A stretch of DNA of 64,000 nucleotides. Source: Gordonia pseudamarae. Its GTDB lineage: Bacteria; Actinomycetota; Actinomycetes; Mycobacteriales; Mycobacteriaceae. Under the pieces are notes generated by a model. It was not told the DNA's origin, did not search any database, and saw only the letters and a list, made by a program, of their open reading frames with translations. Below, one piece after another: positions 34,722-48,916 of this stretch (positions within the stretch are counted from its first letter, which is position 1; each line of letters opens with the position of its first letter). Location: contig NZ_CP045809.1 of assembly GCF_025273675.1 (NCBI RefSeq), forward strand, positions 3,720,001 to 3,784,000. The letters are read 5' to 3'. The translations under genes were made by a program, and so were the position numbers.

Positions 34722-35300
34722 TCAGCAGAAGTCGAGCGCGACGAGTTGCCAGCGATACTCCCAGCGTGCGGGCGTGAGCACATCCGCGTCGATCGGCCGG
34801 GGAATCTTGTGCGGGGTGCGCCGGGTGACCCCGCAGAAGGCGCGTACCCGGCCGCCGATCGTATAACTGCCGAAGATCCTCGCCGAACCGTCGCCGCTCA
34901 TCTGCACGTGGACGCGGCGCAGCGTCGCGGTACCGGTCGCGACGGGCAACTCACGCGCGTGCGGGCGCACGCCCAGTCGGCGCAGCACGGTGAGCCGGTC
35001 GAGAAGCTCCGGCGCCACCGACGCCGATAACTGCCCGAAACCACGACGACCGTCGAGGGCCTCGAACACGACGGTGAGGGCGCCGATGGCGAACGTGCGC
35101 ACCTGAGCGCCCTCGTGCGGCGCCGCGGGTGGGGCCGTCCGTGCCCCGGCGCCCGATTGCCCGGACCGCCCACGCTGCCGCTGTTGCCCGCCCGGACCGT
35201 GCGGTCGGCGCGGGTCGCCCGACGGGGACGGTGCGGATGCCGCGACGGCCGGACGTTCGTAGTCGGGCGCGGTGCGGATAACTACTCGAGGTGTCTGCAT
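34722..35300 (-). CDS. Rv3235-family protein
   Basis: 192 residues. A disordered Pro/Gly/Arg/Gln-rich N-terminal third (e.g. RRPHGPGGQQRQRGRSGQSG) precedes a compact domain: VRTFAIGALTVVFEALDGRR, RRVHVQMSGDGSARIFGSY, RVRAFCGVTRR and WEYRWQLVALDFC. The domain is conserved beside secA in Mycobacteriales; function unknown, though proximity to SecA hints at a secretion-related role. Start ATG 35300. Confidence 0.78.
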   Translation of the reverse strand: MQTPRVVIRTAPDYERPAVAASAPSPSGDPRRPHGPGGQQRQRGRSGQSGAGARTAPPAAPHEGAQVRTFAIGALTVVFEALDGRRGFGQLSASVAPELLDRLTVLRRLGVRPHARELPVATGTATLRRVHVQMSGDGSARIFGSYTIGGRVRAFCGVTRRTPHKIPRPIDADVLTPARWEYRWQLVALDFC

Positions 35301-35366
35301 GGGAATCGGACGCAGCGAAACACCGTTTGGTTCCCTTTCAGGGGCAACTTTCTTTCACCAAATCAA

Positions 35367-35402
35367 GTGCAACGGCGTGCCGCATGCGACACGCCGTTGC
35401 AC
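35367..35402 (-). terminator. Hairpin terminator after secA
   Basis: GTGCAACGGCGTG (35367-35379) and CACGCCGTTGCAC (35390-35402) form a perfect 13-bp stem around a 10-base loop, 38 bases beyond the secA stop on the minus strand, followed by TTGATTTGG. Confidence 0.75.
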
Positions 35403-35439
35403 GGTTGATGGAAGGCAGGAGCGGTACGTCCGCGAACTG

Positions 35440-38283
<2,844 letters not shown>

Positions 38284-38451
38284 TCAGTCCTTCGGATCCG
38301 TCGTCCGACGCCCCGAATCCCCACCCGGTTTCCCACCGCGACTTTCCCACCGCGGCCACCGAAGCACAGATCGCCGACCATGGTACTCAGCCCGGCTGAG
38401 TAGACGCTGACCGGCACGCGACGGCCACCGGCCCACGGACCCGACATGACT

Positions 38452-38485
38452 CTGGGGTGGGTCCACTTGTGTGAACCCACCCCAG
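38452..38485 (-). terminator. Hairpin terminator after hpf
   Basis: CTGGGGTGGGT (38452-38462) pairs perfectly with ACCCACCCCAG (38475-38485) around a 12-base loop, 19 bases past the hpf stop on the minus strand. It separates hpf from secA transcription; the remaining 168 bp up to secA show no other element I can support. Confidence 0.75.
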
Positions 38486-38503
38486 GGTGTGCGGCGCGGC
38501 GCG

Positions 38504-39274
38504 TCAGTGCGTGTCGGCCAGGCGGATAAGTCCGTAGTCGAACGCGTGGCGCCGGTACACCACGGACGGCTTGTCGGTCTCCTTGTCATGGAAGAGGAAG
38601 AAGTCGTGACCGACGAGTTCCATCTCGTAGAGGGCGTCGTCGACGGTCATCGGCGGCGCCTTGTGCTCCTTGACGCGGACGATCTGCCCCGGTGTGCGTT
38701 CGGTGACGCCGTCGTCCCAGGTCTGCTCGCTCTCGTCCACCGGCTGTGACAGTTCGTGGGCGAGCTGATCACCTCGCAGTGGCGGTGCGCCGACCTCGGT
38801 CGCCGTTGCCACCGAGATCGGGGTGCGGTTGCCGTGCGAGACACGCCGGCGGTCCTTGACCCGGCGCAGGCCGGATTCGAGTTTGCTGACCGCGGTCTCG
38901 AGTGCGGAGTAGAAGTTCTCCCCACCCGCCTGGCCGCGGACCACCGGCCCCTTGCCGATGGCGGTGAGCTCCACCTGCTGACACACCTTGGACTGTCTGC
39001 GGTTACGTTCGTGGCTCAACCGCACGTCGAAGCGGAAGATTCCAGGATCAAAACGTTCGAGCCGAGCGAGCTTGTCGCGCACGTGGACCCGATAGTGGTC
39101 GGGAATGGTCACGTTGCGGCCGGTGAACTCGACGGCGGCGTCAGGCTCCGCGGGCTCGGCGGACTCGATGGTCCCCGGCGGCACGACGAATGCCGAATCG
39201 ATCTCGTCGTCGCGGATCGCTCGCGCGTCGACTTTCGGTTCACGCTGGCCCTTGCGGTGGATGACACTGGACAT
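38504..39274 (-). CDS. hpf: Long-form ribosome hibernation-promoting factor
   Basis: 256 residues. Binds 30S subunits in stationary phase or starvation and, through its C-terminal domain, dimerises ribosomes. N-terminal extension of about 45 residues, then the RaiA-like domain FTGRNVTIPDHYRVHVRDKL, and the C-terminal dimerisation domain PPMTVDDALYEMELVGHDFF, FLFHDKETDKPSVVYRRHAF. ATG 39274 is preceded by a strong AGGAGG. Orthologue of Rv3241c; divergent from comF. Confidence 0.94.
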   Translation of the reverse strand: MSSVIHRKGQREPKVDARAIRDDEIDSAFVVPPGTIESAEPAEPDAAVEFTGRNVTIPDHYRVHVRDKLARLERFDPGIFRFDVRLSHERNRRQSKVCQQVELTAIGKGPVVRGQAGGENFYSALETAVSKLESGLRRVKDRRRVSHGNRTPISVATATEVGAPPLRGDQLAHELSQPVDESEQTWDDGVTERTPGQIVRVKEHKAPPMTVDDALYEMELVGHDFFLFHDKETDKPSVVYRRHAFDYGLIRLADTH

Positions 39275-39782
39275 GCAATTTCCTCCTGAATTACTTCCCC
39301 GGTCCACGCGGTCACCGTGGCCTGACGGTCCGGCGAATATCCGGGCGGCGTCTGCGCAGATGACCCGGCCCCCACTCCACAGCTGTGGTCGATCGGACTC
39401 TTGACATCCGATCAGACTGCGGTACATGGGATCTCGGATATCTCTGCGGGTCTCACCACCTGATAGCGTTCGACGTTCCGTGACCCGACGGCTCCGATTT
39501 TCCGTGAAGACGGGGATGGTGGCCATACCAGCCGACGGCTGGCACTCACGAACGCGCTATCACCTCCCTGACGCATGGACCGCCCTGGTCGGGTGGTCCC
39601 AGGTACCGGCATCGTCGCCGGTAACCTTTCGTGCCTTCGACCGTAGCCCGAAGTTCGCCGAACGGCTACGTTTCCGGCGAGCATGTCGGCTAGTGGGGAC
39701 CAATTCGATCCATCGGACTCCTGCCGGGCAGGGTGTGGACAGGACCTTTGGGTCTGGCAGCACGCCCTGGCAGAGTGTCGGT
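39275..39782. promoter_or_regulatory. 508-bp divergent region between hpf and comF
   Basis: No gene is supported here. I see a 12-bp perfect palindrome CCACAGCTGTGG at 39377-39388 and, facing comF, a consensus -35 TTGACA at 39401-39406 with only a weak -10-like TACATG 16 bases later. Long open frames across this gap have no family resemblance and no good ribosome-binding site. Confidence 0.3.
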
Positions 39783-40475
39783 GTGAGCACACCACATCAG
39801 CTGAAGGCGTTCTGCGGGAAAGTGATTCGGGCGGGCATCGACCTGGCCGTGCCGCTGTGCTGCGCCGGCTGCGATCGTCCCGGCATCCGCTGGTGTCCGC
39901 GGTGTGCCGCGGTGCTGACGGATTCGCCCATCGCGATCACCACCCGGGTGCCCGTGCCCGCCCCCGTGTGGGCGTGCGGGCGGTATCGGGGCCCGGCCCG
40001 GCGGGCGGTGATCGCGGGCAAGGAACACGGCCGCACCGACCTGGCGGCACCCCTGGGCGCCGCACTGGCACACGCCCTGCGCGTGCTGGCGCACTGGGGC
40101 GAGCTGCCCGACGGTCCGCTGCTGCAACTGCTGCCCGCCCCCACCCGGGCGACGTCGGCCCGGCGGCGCGGCGGCGACACCGTCACGGCGATGACCCGCG
40201 CGGCGGCAACCGGGCTGGGCGCCCGCGTCCGGGTGGTGCCGGCCCTGTACACCGCGGCCTGGACGGCAGATTCAGCGGGCCTGTCGGCGGCCGAACGCAC
40301 CCGCAACCTGTCCGGCCGGATCCGGTCGAGAACACACACGCGCCTGCACCCGCGCGCCGTCACGGTCCTGGTCGACGACGTGATCACCACCGGCACCACC
40401 GCCGCCGAATCGGCCAGGGTCCTGGCCGCCCGGGGAATCGCACTCGACGCGGTACTGGTCCTCGCCGCCGCTTAG
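39783..40475 (+). CDS. ComF-family phosphoribosyltransferase-like protein (Rv3242c-like)
   Basis: 230 residues from GTG 39783. A zinc-ribbon-like N-terminus with CCAGCDRPGIRWCPRC, then a type I PRTase domain with QLLPAPTRATSARRRGGDTV and the PRPP-binding loop VTVLVDDVITTGTTAAESA. ComF proteins are linked to DNA uptake in naturally competent bacteria; the role in Mycobacteriales is unknown. Convergent with lpqB. An upstream extension of the frame is judged non-coding. Confidence 0.88.
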   Translation: MSTPHQLKAFCGKVIRAGIDLAVPLCCAGCDRPGIRWCPRCAAVLTDSPIAITTRVPVPAPVWACGRYRGPARRAVIAGKEHGRTDLAAPLGAALAHALRVLAHWGELPDGPLLQLLPAPTRATSARRRGGDTVTAMTRAAATGLGARVRVVPALYTAAWTADSAGLSAAERTRNLSGRIRSRTHTRLHPRAVTVLVDDVITTGTTAAESARVLAARGIALDAVLVLAAA

Positions 40476-40569
40476 CGGTCCCCACACACTGGGCGGCCCG
40501 GACAGCGGAGGCCGTCCGAGAGGCGGCAGTCCGTTGCCCCCGCGGCCACCTGTCCGACCGCGGCGAAGC

Positions 40570-42306
40570 TCACGGCAATACCGGTGTGGCTCCTGGGGTC
40601 ATCGCGCTCTCGACCTCCGTCCAGTACTGGTCGGGCTCGCCGTTGGTGCTGCCCAGACTGAGCACGCCGCGGCTGTCGCCGACGTAGACCGTGGACAGGT
40701 CCGCGGCGACCGAACGCACAGGCGGTGACAGGTTTCCGCTGAGCAGCCCCACCGCCTGGGTGCCGTTGATGGACAGCTGCAGTACCGGTGATTCGGGCGC
40801 GTCCCGGGCCAGGACGAGCGTCGTCGGTGAGGCCCAGTCGATGGCGGTGACCCGGCTGCCGACGTTGTAGGCGGCGATGCGGGGACCACTGAGCATGACC
40901 CGGCCCTCGATGTTGGTGGAGACGACGGCGAACACCAGCTGACCGTCGACGACCATCGCCACGCGCACACCGTCGGGAGCGACCTGCAGTTCGGTGACGG
41001 CGCCACGAACGACGTTGTTGACAGCGGTGATGTCGACGGCGGACATGTGGTCCGCACCGTCCTCACCACGTTCCCATCGCTGGACCCGGCCATCGACGAC
41101 CGACCAGATCGTCCCGGCGTCATGACCGAAGGACGGCCGGGCGATCGAGTCGGCGACCACGAGCGTGGTGGGCGCGCCGCCGTAGGGGGCGGCGACGAGT
41201 TCGGAGGATGCGGCGCCGGGCCTGCGGGCCAGCACCCCGGCGACCCGTTTGCCGTCGGGCGAGATCGAGGCGCTGCGCAGATCGTCACCGGTACCGAGTT
41301 CACCGGCCACCGGGGTGGTGGTGGCACCGACCCGCAGAAGCGCGCCATCCCGGATGACGCTGAGTCCGGCGTCCGCGGTGACGGTTCCGTTGGGATCGAG
41401 TCCGGCGACATCGGTGCTCTGCCAGCCGTCGGCGTGGTCCTCGCGGATCGGGTGGCCGTCATCGGTGATCTGGTAGGGACCGGCGATCTCCAGCCCTTCG
41501 AGGGTCCACACGATCTGCGCGACCATGAGTTGCTGGTCGGCATCGGACTGTTCACCGATGCCCGTCAGCGGCACCTGAACCCCACCGTCGGCGACGGCGC
41601 CGACCTTGCCGCGCAACGCGGCGGTCCGGGGGAAGGCGGTGCCCGCGGCGGCGCGCAGGTCGGCGGCCGGTCCGGCGATGAGTCGCCGGATGAGGGTGCC
41701 GGGGTCGGTGTCGGTGCCCGCGTACAGCCAGCGCGGATCGGGTACCAGGGCGGTGCGCTCGTTGTTCGGGAAGTAGAGAGTGGCCGACCGGTAGAGCGAT
41801 TCGAATTGGTTCTTGTCGATGAGCGTGCCGCTGGGCAGGCGGCCGTCGATACGCCACTGATCGTTGACGAGGCGCAGATCGAAAGTGGCCGCGACACGTC
41901 CGGTGGCGGGCAGGAGTTGGCCGTCGGGACGCAGTGTGCCCACGTTGTCGCCGACGAGCCGTAACCGCACGGTGGTGGCGCTGCGCTCGTCGATGAACAC
42001 ATTGACCTCATCGACGACAACCATGTCACCGCTGGAGTCCCACTGTGCGGAGGCGGTTCTGGTGAGGAACTTGCGAGCGGCGCGGTAGTTGCCGCGCGGG
42101 TTGGCGGTGGCCTTGACGAAGGCACGCACCAGTGCCTCCGAATCCATGTCGGCCTGCGGCACGGGTACCGCGTTGGGCGGGTTCTCGCGATGGAAGGCGC
42201 GGATAGGCTGGGGCGAGGAGTTGTCGGGTATCGCTCCGCAGCCGGCGACGACGGCGAGCACCGTGAGCAACGCACCGATGATCGTCGCCCGGTTGCGGGC
42301 GGTCAT
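40570..42306 (-). CDS. lpqB: Lipoprotein LpqB (MtrAB accessory)
   Basis: 578 residues. Lipoprotein signal peptide ([19 protein letters not shown]) with lipobox Cys23. Then a GerMN-like domain (about 60-300) and a beta-propeller-like C-terminal half with repeated SxDGxRVA units ([28 protein letters not shown]). LpqB interacts with the extracellular part of MtrB and modulates MtrA signalling. The start overlaps the mtrB stop by 4 bp (ATGA), so mtrA-mtrB-lpqB is one coupled operon. Confidence 0.96.
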   Translation of the reverse strand: MTARNRATIIGALLTVLAVVAGCGAIPDNSSPQPIRAFHRENPPNAVPVPQADMDSEALVRAFVKATANPRGNYRAARKFLTRTASAQWDSSGDMVVVDEVNVFIDERSATTVRLRLVGDNVGTLRPDGQLLPATGRVAATFDLRLVNDQWRIDGRLPSGTLIDKNQFESLYRSATLYFPNNERTALVPDPRWLYAGTDTDPGTLIRRLIAGPAADLRAAAGTAFPRTAALRGKVGAVADGGVQVPLTGIGEQSDADQQLMVAQIVWTLEGLEIAGPYQITDDGHPIREDHADGWQSTDVAGLDPNGTVTADAGLSVIRDGALLRVGATTTPVAGELGTGDDLRSASISPDGKRVAGVLARRPGAASSELVAAPYGGAPTTLVVADSIARPSFGHDAGTIWSVVDGRVQRWERGEDGADHMSAVDITAVNNVVRGAVTELQVAPDGVRVAMVVDGQLVFAVVSTNIEGRVMLSGPRIAAYNVGSRVTAIDWASPTTLVLARDAPESPVLQLSINGTQAVGLLSGNLSPPVRSVAADLSTVYVGDSRGVLSLGSTNGEPDQYWTEVESAMTPGATPVLP

Positions 42307-43943
42307 GTGAGCTCACCTTCGGTGACGGCGGCCTTGGGATGGCCGGGTTGTTTGAGGGGCAGCGGGCTGCCGAGCACCTTGTGGCCGCGCACGAGTGGCA
42401 GCGTGAGCCGGAAGCAGGCGCCGTTGCCCGGTTCGCCCCACGCCTCGAGCCGGCCCTGATGCAGCCGGGCGTCCTCAATGCTGATGGCCAGGCCGAGTCC
42501 CGTACCGCCCGATCGCCGGAACCTGGACGGATCCGAACGCCAGAAACGGTTGAAGACCAGCTTCTCCTCCCCCGGCCGCAACCCGATGCCGTTGTCACGC
42601 ACGGTGATGGCAACGGCGTCGCCGTCCGAACGCATGGTCAGGGTGACGGGTTTGCGTTCACCGTGGTCGATGGCGTTGGCGAGAAGGTTGCGCAGGATCC
42701 GCTCGACACGGCGCGGGTCGATCTCGGCCAGTACGGGTTCCTCGGGCAGGTCGAACACCAGTGTCGTGCCGGTGTCCTCGGCGAGATGGCGGACGGTGGC
42801 GATGGCGCCCTCGATCGGGATGGCCATGTCCATGCGCTCGGCGGCGAGTTCGGCCATGCCCGCGTCGTGCCGGGAGATCTCCAGGAGCTCGGTGAGCAGC
42901 GTCTCGAATCGGTCGAGCTCCTTGTCGAGCAGTTCGACCGACCGCTTATACATGGGGTCGAGTTCGTCGCGGGCCTCGTACAGCACATCCGAGGCCATCC
43001 GGACGGTGGTGAGCGGCGTCCGCAGTTCGTGGCTGACGTCGGAGGTGAACTGGCGTTGGAGGCCGCCGAACTCCTCGAGGTGGGTGATCTGTTTGGACAG
43101 GCTTTCGGCCATGTCGTTGAACGACATCGCCAGACGCGCGATGTCGTCCTCACCGCGGACCGGCATGCGTTCTTTGAGCCGGCCGTCGGCGAAACGCACG
43201 GCGATGCGCGATGCGGATCGGACCGGGATCACCACCTGCCGCGACACGAGCCAGGCGATGGCGGCCAGCAGTCCGAGCAACACCACTCCGCCGGTGAGCA
43301 GGGTGCCGCGCACGAGGTTCACCATGTTCTGTTCGTTGGTCAGCGGGAACACCAGATACAGTTCGAGCCCGGCGATCGCCGAGTTGGTGGGGGTGCCGAT
43401 GATGAGTGCCGGAACATCGGTGCCGGAGCCGTTGTCGACGGACGAGTACTGGTAGGCCACCTGCCCGCCCTGCACCATGTCGCGCAGGTTGTCGGGGATC
43501 TCGTTGCCCGGTCCGGCGCCGGTCTCGGCACTGTCGCGGACCGAATTGCGCACGATCAGCACGGTGTCGAACGTTCCGACGTCGTCGGTTCCCTGGCCGG
43601 AGCCCGACCTACGATCGGTGAGCAGTGACCGGGTCTGACGCAGCCGGTTCTCGGTGGACATCGCACCGTCGCTGCTCGACAGGTCTCGTTCGACGGTGAC
43701 ACGGGAGCGGTCGAGTGCCTCGGTGGCGGCGGCCAGCTTCACGTTGAGCAGGCTGTCGGTGATCTGGCTGACCAGAACCAGACCGAGCACCATCAACACC
43801 ACCAACGACAGCAACAGTGTGGAGACCACCACTCGCAGTTGCAGCGAGCGCCGCCAGATCCTGCTCGACGAGCGGCCGAATCGTGCGGCCGCCCGGGTGA
43901 TCTGCCCCAGGGTGCTGTTGATTCTCCTGGAACGTCCGATCAC
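42303..43943 (-). CDS. mtrB: Sensor histidine kinase MtrB
   Basis: 546 residues from GTG 43943, which overlaps the mtrA stop by 4 bp. Two membrane helices ([20 protein letters not shown] and [20 protein letters not shown]) bracket an extracellular sensor of about 180 residues. Then HAMP, HisKA with [20 protein letters not shown], and HATPase with [24 protein letters not shown] and [19 protein letters not shown]. It phosphorylates MtrA, linking cell-wall and division status to transcription. The 46 codons upstream of GTG 43943 overlap mtrA and are discarded. Confidence 0.96.
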   Translation of the reverse strand: MIGRSRRINSTLGQITRAAARFGRSSSRIWRRSLQLRVVVSTLLLSLVVLMVLGLVLVSQITDSLLNVKLAAATEALDRSRVTVERDLSSSDGAMSTENRLRQTRSLLTDRRSGSGQGTDDVGTFDTVLIVRNSVRDSAETGAGPGNEIPDNLRDMVQGGQVAYQYSSVDNGSGTDVPALIIGTPTNSAIAGLELYLVFPLTNEQNMVNLVRGTLLTGGVVLLGLLAAIAWLVSRQVVIPVRSASRIAVRFADGRLKERMPVRGEDDIARLAMSFNDMAESLSKQITHLEEFGGLQRQFTSDVSHELRTPLTTVRMASDVLYEARDELDPMYKRSVELLDKELDRFETLLTELLEISRHDAGMAELAAERMDMAIPIEGAIATVRHLAEDTGTTLVFDLPEEPVLAEIDPRRVERILRNLLANAIDHGERKPVTLTMRSDGDAVAITVRDNGIGLRPGEEKLVFNRFWRSDPSRFRRSGGTGLGLAISIEDARLHQGRLEAWGEPGNGACFRLTLPLVRGHKVLGSPLPLKQPGHPKAAVTEGELT

Positions 43944-44626
43944 GGCGGTCCGGCCTTGTAGCCGACCCCTCTCACGGTCAGCACGATCTCCGGGTTCTCC
44001 GGGTCGGTTTCGACTTTCGCGCGCAGTCGCTGCACGTGCACGTTGACCAGCCGGGTGTCGGCGGGATGCCGGTAGCCCCAAACCTGTTCGAGGAGCACAT
44101 CGCGGGTGAACACCTGTCGCGGCTTACGGGCCAGTGCCACGAGCAGATCGAATTCGAGCGGGGTGAGGGAGATCGGGACACCGTCGCGGCTGACCTTGTG
44201 CGCGGGCACGTCGATCTCGACCGGCCCGATCGACAGGAGCTCGGCCGGCTCGTCGTCGGTTCGGCGCAGCCGGGCGCGGATGCGGGCGACGAGTTCCTTC
44301 GGTTTGAACGGCTTCACCATGTAGTCGTCGGCGCCGGACTCCAGTCCGAGGACGACGTCGACGGTGTCGGATTTGGCGGTGAGCATGACGATCGGCACGC
44401 CCGAATCGGCACGCAGCACCCGGCATACGTCGATACCGTTCATGCCCGGGAGCATCAGGTCGAGCAACACCAGGTCAGGCCTGATCTCGCGGACCGCCGT
44501 CAGCGCCTGGGTCCCGTCGCCCACCACGAACGGTTCGAAACCTTCGCCACGGAGCACGATCGTCAGCATTTCGGCGAGCGCGGCATCGTCGTCGACAACA
44601 AGGATCCGTGGCTTCATGGATCCCAT
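43940..44626 (-). CDS. mtrA: Response regulator MtrA
   Basis: 228 residues, identical in length to M. tuberculosis MtrA. Receiver domain with acidic pocket Asp12-14 and phospho-acceptor Asp56 ([13 protein letters not shown]), and [18 protein letters not shown]; OmpR-type winged helix with [20 protein letters not shown] and [20 protein letters not shown]. It controls division and cell-wall genes and binds the replication origin in mycobacteria. ATG 44626 (MGSMKPR) parallels the mycobacterial MDTMRQR start; ATG 44617 is the alternative. First gene of the mtrA-mtrB-lpqB operon. Confidence 0.97.
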   Translation of the reverse strand: MGSMKPRILVVDDDAALAEMLTIVLRGEGFEPFVVGDGTQALTAVREIRPDLVLLDLMLPGMNGIDVCRVLRADSGVPIVMLTAKSDTVDVVLGLESGADDYMVKPFKPKELVARIRARLRRTDDEPAELLSIGPVEIDVPAHKVSRDGVPISLTPLEFDLLVALARKPRQVFTRDVLLEQVWGYRHPADTRLVNVHVQRLRAKVETDPENPEIVLTVRGVGYKAGPP

Positions 44627-44753
44627 GGTGGCATCTTCGCCGGAAAACGACGAATATGACGCGCCGTACCGGCCGACCCCCCGCTCCCGACCTGGACTTT
44701 TTCGTTCGGGGCGGCACGGTGCGCCATAGCGGCGACGATTACCATCTCCGGTC

Positions 44754-45383
44754 ATGAGCCAACTCATCGCCATCGAAGGGCTCGACGGTGCGGGCAAGAA
44801 CACTCTCGTGACGGCGCTGACCGCCATCTGGCAGTCCGGGGGGCTGCGCGTGGCACATTTCACCTTCCCCCGCTACGGCCGGTCGGTGCACGCCGACCTG
44901 GCCGCCGAGGCCCTGCACGGCGGCCACGGTGATCTGCGCGAGAGCGTCTACGCCATGGCGTTGCTGTTCGCGCTGGACCGGCGTGCGGCGCATGCGTCCA
45001 TCGCCGCGGCGGTCGCCGACTGCGACATCGTCATCTGCGATCGGTATGTGGCCTCCAACGCCGCGTACAACGCCGGGCGGCTCGGGCAGGACGCCGACGG
45101 CGAGGTGGTGACATGGGTGGACGAGCTGGAGTTCGGCCGGTTCGGTCTGCCGGTCCCCGACCGGCACGTGCTGCTGGGAGTGACCCCCGAGGTCGCGATG
45201 TCGCGGGCCCGCGGGCGCGAGGAATCCGCCGCGCGCGAACGCGACTTCTACGAGCGCGACAACAGCCTGCAACACCGCGTCGACGTCGTCTATCACCAGC
45301 TGGCGCGCACACACTGGCATTCACCGTGGATCGTCACCGACGGCGCCGACCCGGCCGAACTCGCCCACCGATTGCGTTCGTGA
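44754..45383 (+). CDS. tmk: dTMP kinase
   Basis: 209 residues. Phosphorylates dTMP to dTDP. P-loop GLDGAGKNT at 9-17, FPRYGRSVHADLAAEALHG, DRYVASNAAYNAGRLGQ (DRY motif) and a C-terminal lid rich in Arg (RARGREESAARERDFYERD). Closely resembles the mycobacterial enzyme. Here it is on the plus strand, divergent from mtrA and convergent with ahcY, whereas in M. tuberculosis all three genes are on one strand; a single-gene inversion is implied. Confidence 0.94.
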   Translation: MSQLIAIEGLDGAGKNTLVTALTAIWQSGGLRVAHFTFPRYGRSVHADLAAEALHGGHGDLRESVYAMALLFALDRRAAHASIAAAVADCDIVICDRYVASNAAYNAGRLGQDADGEVVTWVDELEFGRFGLPVPDRHVLLGVTPEVAMSRARGREESAARERDFYERDNSLQHRVDVVYHQLARTHWHSPWIVTDGADPAELAHRLRS

Positions 45384-45403
45384 CGGGTTGTGGTCGTGAC
45401 GGG

Positions 45404-45437
45404 CGGACGCCCCCGACCGGGTGGGCGAGGGCGTCCG
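45404..45437. terminator. Hairpin between tmk and ahcY
   Basis: CGGACGCCC (45404-45412) pairs with GGGCGTCCG (45429-45437) around a 16-base loop and is followed by TTT on the plus strand. It lies between two convergent genes and could serve either. Confidence 0.6.
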
Positions 45438-45483
45438 TTTCACGTATTGCCGAATCACGTGGTGCCGCGACTGCTCCGAATGC

Positions 45484-46935
<1,452 letters not shown>

Positions 46936-47064
46936 CTGTAACCCTTCGTCGATAGCAGCACGGCACTGTTGTCGTCCGGCGCGTAGGCAGTCGACTCCGA
47001 GGCTATCCGACGGCCTTTGGTTAGGGTGCCCTCAGGTGCGGTGTGTGAGTATCGGGCCGCCGAC

Positions 47065-47247
47065 TCAGGTGTCGCGGGTGGGATGGGGCAGCCCGGCGCG
47101 TACCTCGTCCTCATGCACCAGGTCCGGGTCCTCGAACGGGCCATCCACCACGTCGGGGTACCGCCTGATGAACACGATGGCGGCCACCAGCCCTCCCCAC
47201 ACGATGGTGACCGCGATGATCAGCATCACGATCGCGGACGTGCTCAT
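47065..47247 (-). CDS. metS: Small subunit of MetPS-type amino-acid importer
   Basis: 60 residues: one membrane helix (AIVMLIIAVTIVWGGLVAAI) followed by a polar, acidic tail (RRYPDVVDGPFEDPDLVHED). It matches the methionine/alanine importer small subunit family, required for activity of the MetP transporter in Corynebacterium glutamicum. The start overlaps the metP stop by 4 bp (ATGA), giving translational coupling. Confidence 0.87.
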   Translation of the reverse strand: MSTSAIVMLIIAVTIVWGGLVAAIVFIRRYPDVVDGPFEDPDLVHEDEVRAGLPHPTRDT

Positions 47248-48824
47248 CGGACCGCCTCCTTCTCCCGGTTGAGCAGTTCGGCCTCCGGAGGCCACGGCAC
47301 GAAGCCCGGATCGTCCCGGCCGCGCCACGACGGCAGGGTCAGCGCGATCGCGCCGATGATCGCCACGGCTATCACACCCCAGCCGAACACACCGATGTAC
47401 CACGTCGGATAGCCCTCGTAGCCGTCCTGGATCACCGACAGGAGCTTGTCGACCAGCATGATCGTCAGGAATACCGGTCCGACGACACCGATCAGGACGA
47501 TCCACCACCGCCCCACCTTGAACGTCGACACCGCACTCAGATGCAGTCGCAGCAGATCCGCGTTGCGGGCGACCCACACCGTGAACACCGTCATGATGAT
47601 CGCGGAGGACACCACACCCACGTTGTTGGCGAACATGTCGATGGTGTCGAGCGCGATGAGGCCGGTGGTGGTCGAGAACAGGCCCAGCGAGATCAGTCCG
47701 CAGACGACGGTGACACCGACGGCAGCCGTCGTCCGGCCGATTCCGAACTTCTCCTGAATGCCGTTGGAAACGCCGATCAGCAACGAGATCAGCGACGTGA
47801 AACCCGCGATCACCAACGACCCGAAGAACAAGACACCGAAGAATGCCGACCCGGGCATCTCCGAGATCACCGCGGGAAACGTGACGAAGGACAGGATCGG
47901 ACCGGTGAGGCCTTCGAGGTCGGCCACCGCGACCTGCTGCTGATGTGCGAGGAAACCGAGCGCGCTGAACACCCCGATACCCGCCAGTATCTCGAACGAC
48001 GAATTGGCGAATGCCACCACGAGACCGGAACTGGTCATGTTCGCCTTACGGCGCTGGAACGAGGAGTAGGCGATCATGATGCCGAACGCGATCGACAGCG
48101 AGAAGAAGATCTGACTGTAGGCCGCGATCCACACGTCCAGATCGGTGAGCGCACCCCAATCAGGTGTGAACAGGGCGTTGAGTCCGTCGACCGCACCGTC
48201 GAGGGTGACCGCGCGGATGACCAGTCCGGTGAAACCGACGAACAACAGCGGGATGAATATGTAATTCATCTTCTCGACGCCCTTGGCCACGCCCAGCGCC
48301 AGAACCACCAGCGCGACCAGCCAGACCGCGAGCAGCGGCAGTGCGACATGTCCGACGACGGTCGTCGACACGCCCGGATCGTCGACCTTGAGGTACTTGT
48401 TGACGAAGAAGTCGGCCGGATCGTCGCCCCATTTCTGGGTGAACGAATAGAAGAAGTAGCTCAGTGCCCAGGCGATCACGGCGGCGTAGTAGATCGAGAT
48501 GAGGAACAGCAGCATCGTCTGGAACCAGCCCAGTGCTTCCGCCGGCTTTTTGATCCTGCGGAACGCGAGCGGCGCGGTCCCCCGGTGGCGGTGGCCGATC
48601 GCATAATCGAGGAACAGGATCGGAATACCCGCTGTCAGCAGCGCGATCAGATAAGGAATCAGGAATGCGCCGCCACCGCTCTCGTAGGCGACGCCGGGAA
48701 AACGCCAGATGTTTCCCAGCCCCACCGCCGAACCGATGGCGGCGAAGATGAAACCGGAGTTGCGCGTCCAGGTCTCCCTGTTCTGGCCCGGCGCACTCGT
48801 ACCGGCCGTGTCCGCACTTGCCAC
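47244..48824 (-). CDS. metP: Sodium-dependent (NSS-family) amino-acid transporter, MetP-type
   Basis: 526 residues, about 12 membrane helices. NSS signature GSAVGLGNIWRFPGVAYESG with GGAFLIPYLIALLTAGIPIL, the sodium/substrate region of helix 1. The small subunit gene directly downstream identifies it as a MetPS-like importer for methionine, possibly alanine; specificity is inferred from C. glutamicum. Start ATG 48824. Confidence 0.9.
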   Translation of the reverse strand: MASADTAGTSAPGQNRETWTRNSGFIFAAIGSAVGLGNIWRFPGVAYESGGGAFLIPYLIALLTAGIPILFLDYAIGHRHRGTAPLAFRRIKKPAEALGWFQTMLLFLISIYYAAVIAWALSYFFYSFTQKWGDDPADFFVNKYLKVDDPGVSTTVVGHVALPLLAVWLVALVVLALGVAKGVEKMNYIFIPLLFVGFTGLVIRAVTLDGAVDGLNALFTPDWGALTDLDVWIAAYSQIFFSLSIAFGIMIAYSSFQRRKANMTSSGLVVAFANSSFEILAGIGVFSALGFLAHQQQVAVADLEGLTGPILSFVTFPAVISEMPGSAFFGVLFFGSLVIAGFTSLISLLIGVSNGIQEKFGIGRTTAAVGVTVVCGLISLGLFSTTTGLIALDTIDMFANNVGVVSSAIIMTVFTVWVARNADLLRLHLSAVSTFKVGRWWIVLIGVVGPVFLTIMLVDKLLSVIQDGYEGYPTWYIGVFGWGVIAVAIIGAIALTLPSWRGRDDPGFVPWPPEAELLNREKEAVR

Positions 48825-48916
48825 CGCAGCGTCCTCTCACCTCGTCGAGACCGGGCCCCCGTCACCGCATCGACGCTAGCGCACCGGTGCCGGTTCTCGT
48901 GCCGGTTACGCAGGGT

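Noticed and set aside
39454..39479. Minus-strand GGAAC-N18-GTG, a near match to the SigH promoter, upstream of hpf.
   Set aside because: The -10 is GTG rather than GTT and it lies about 180 bp from the hpf start; too weak to call.
46936..47064. Possible SAH riboswitch before ahcY.
   Set aside because: The region lacks the conserved SAH-riboswitch segments and shows no convincing stem arrangement.
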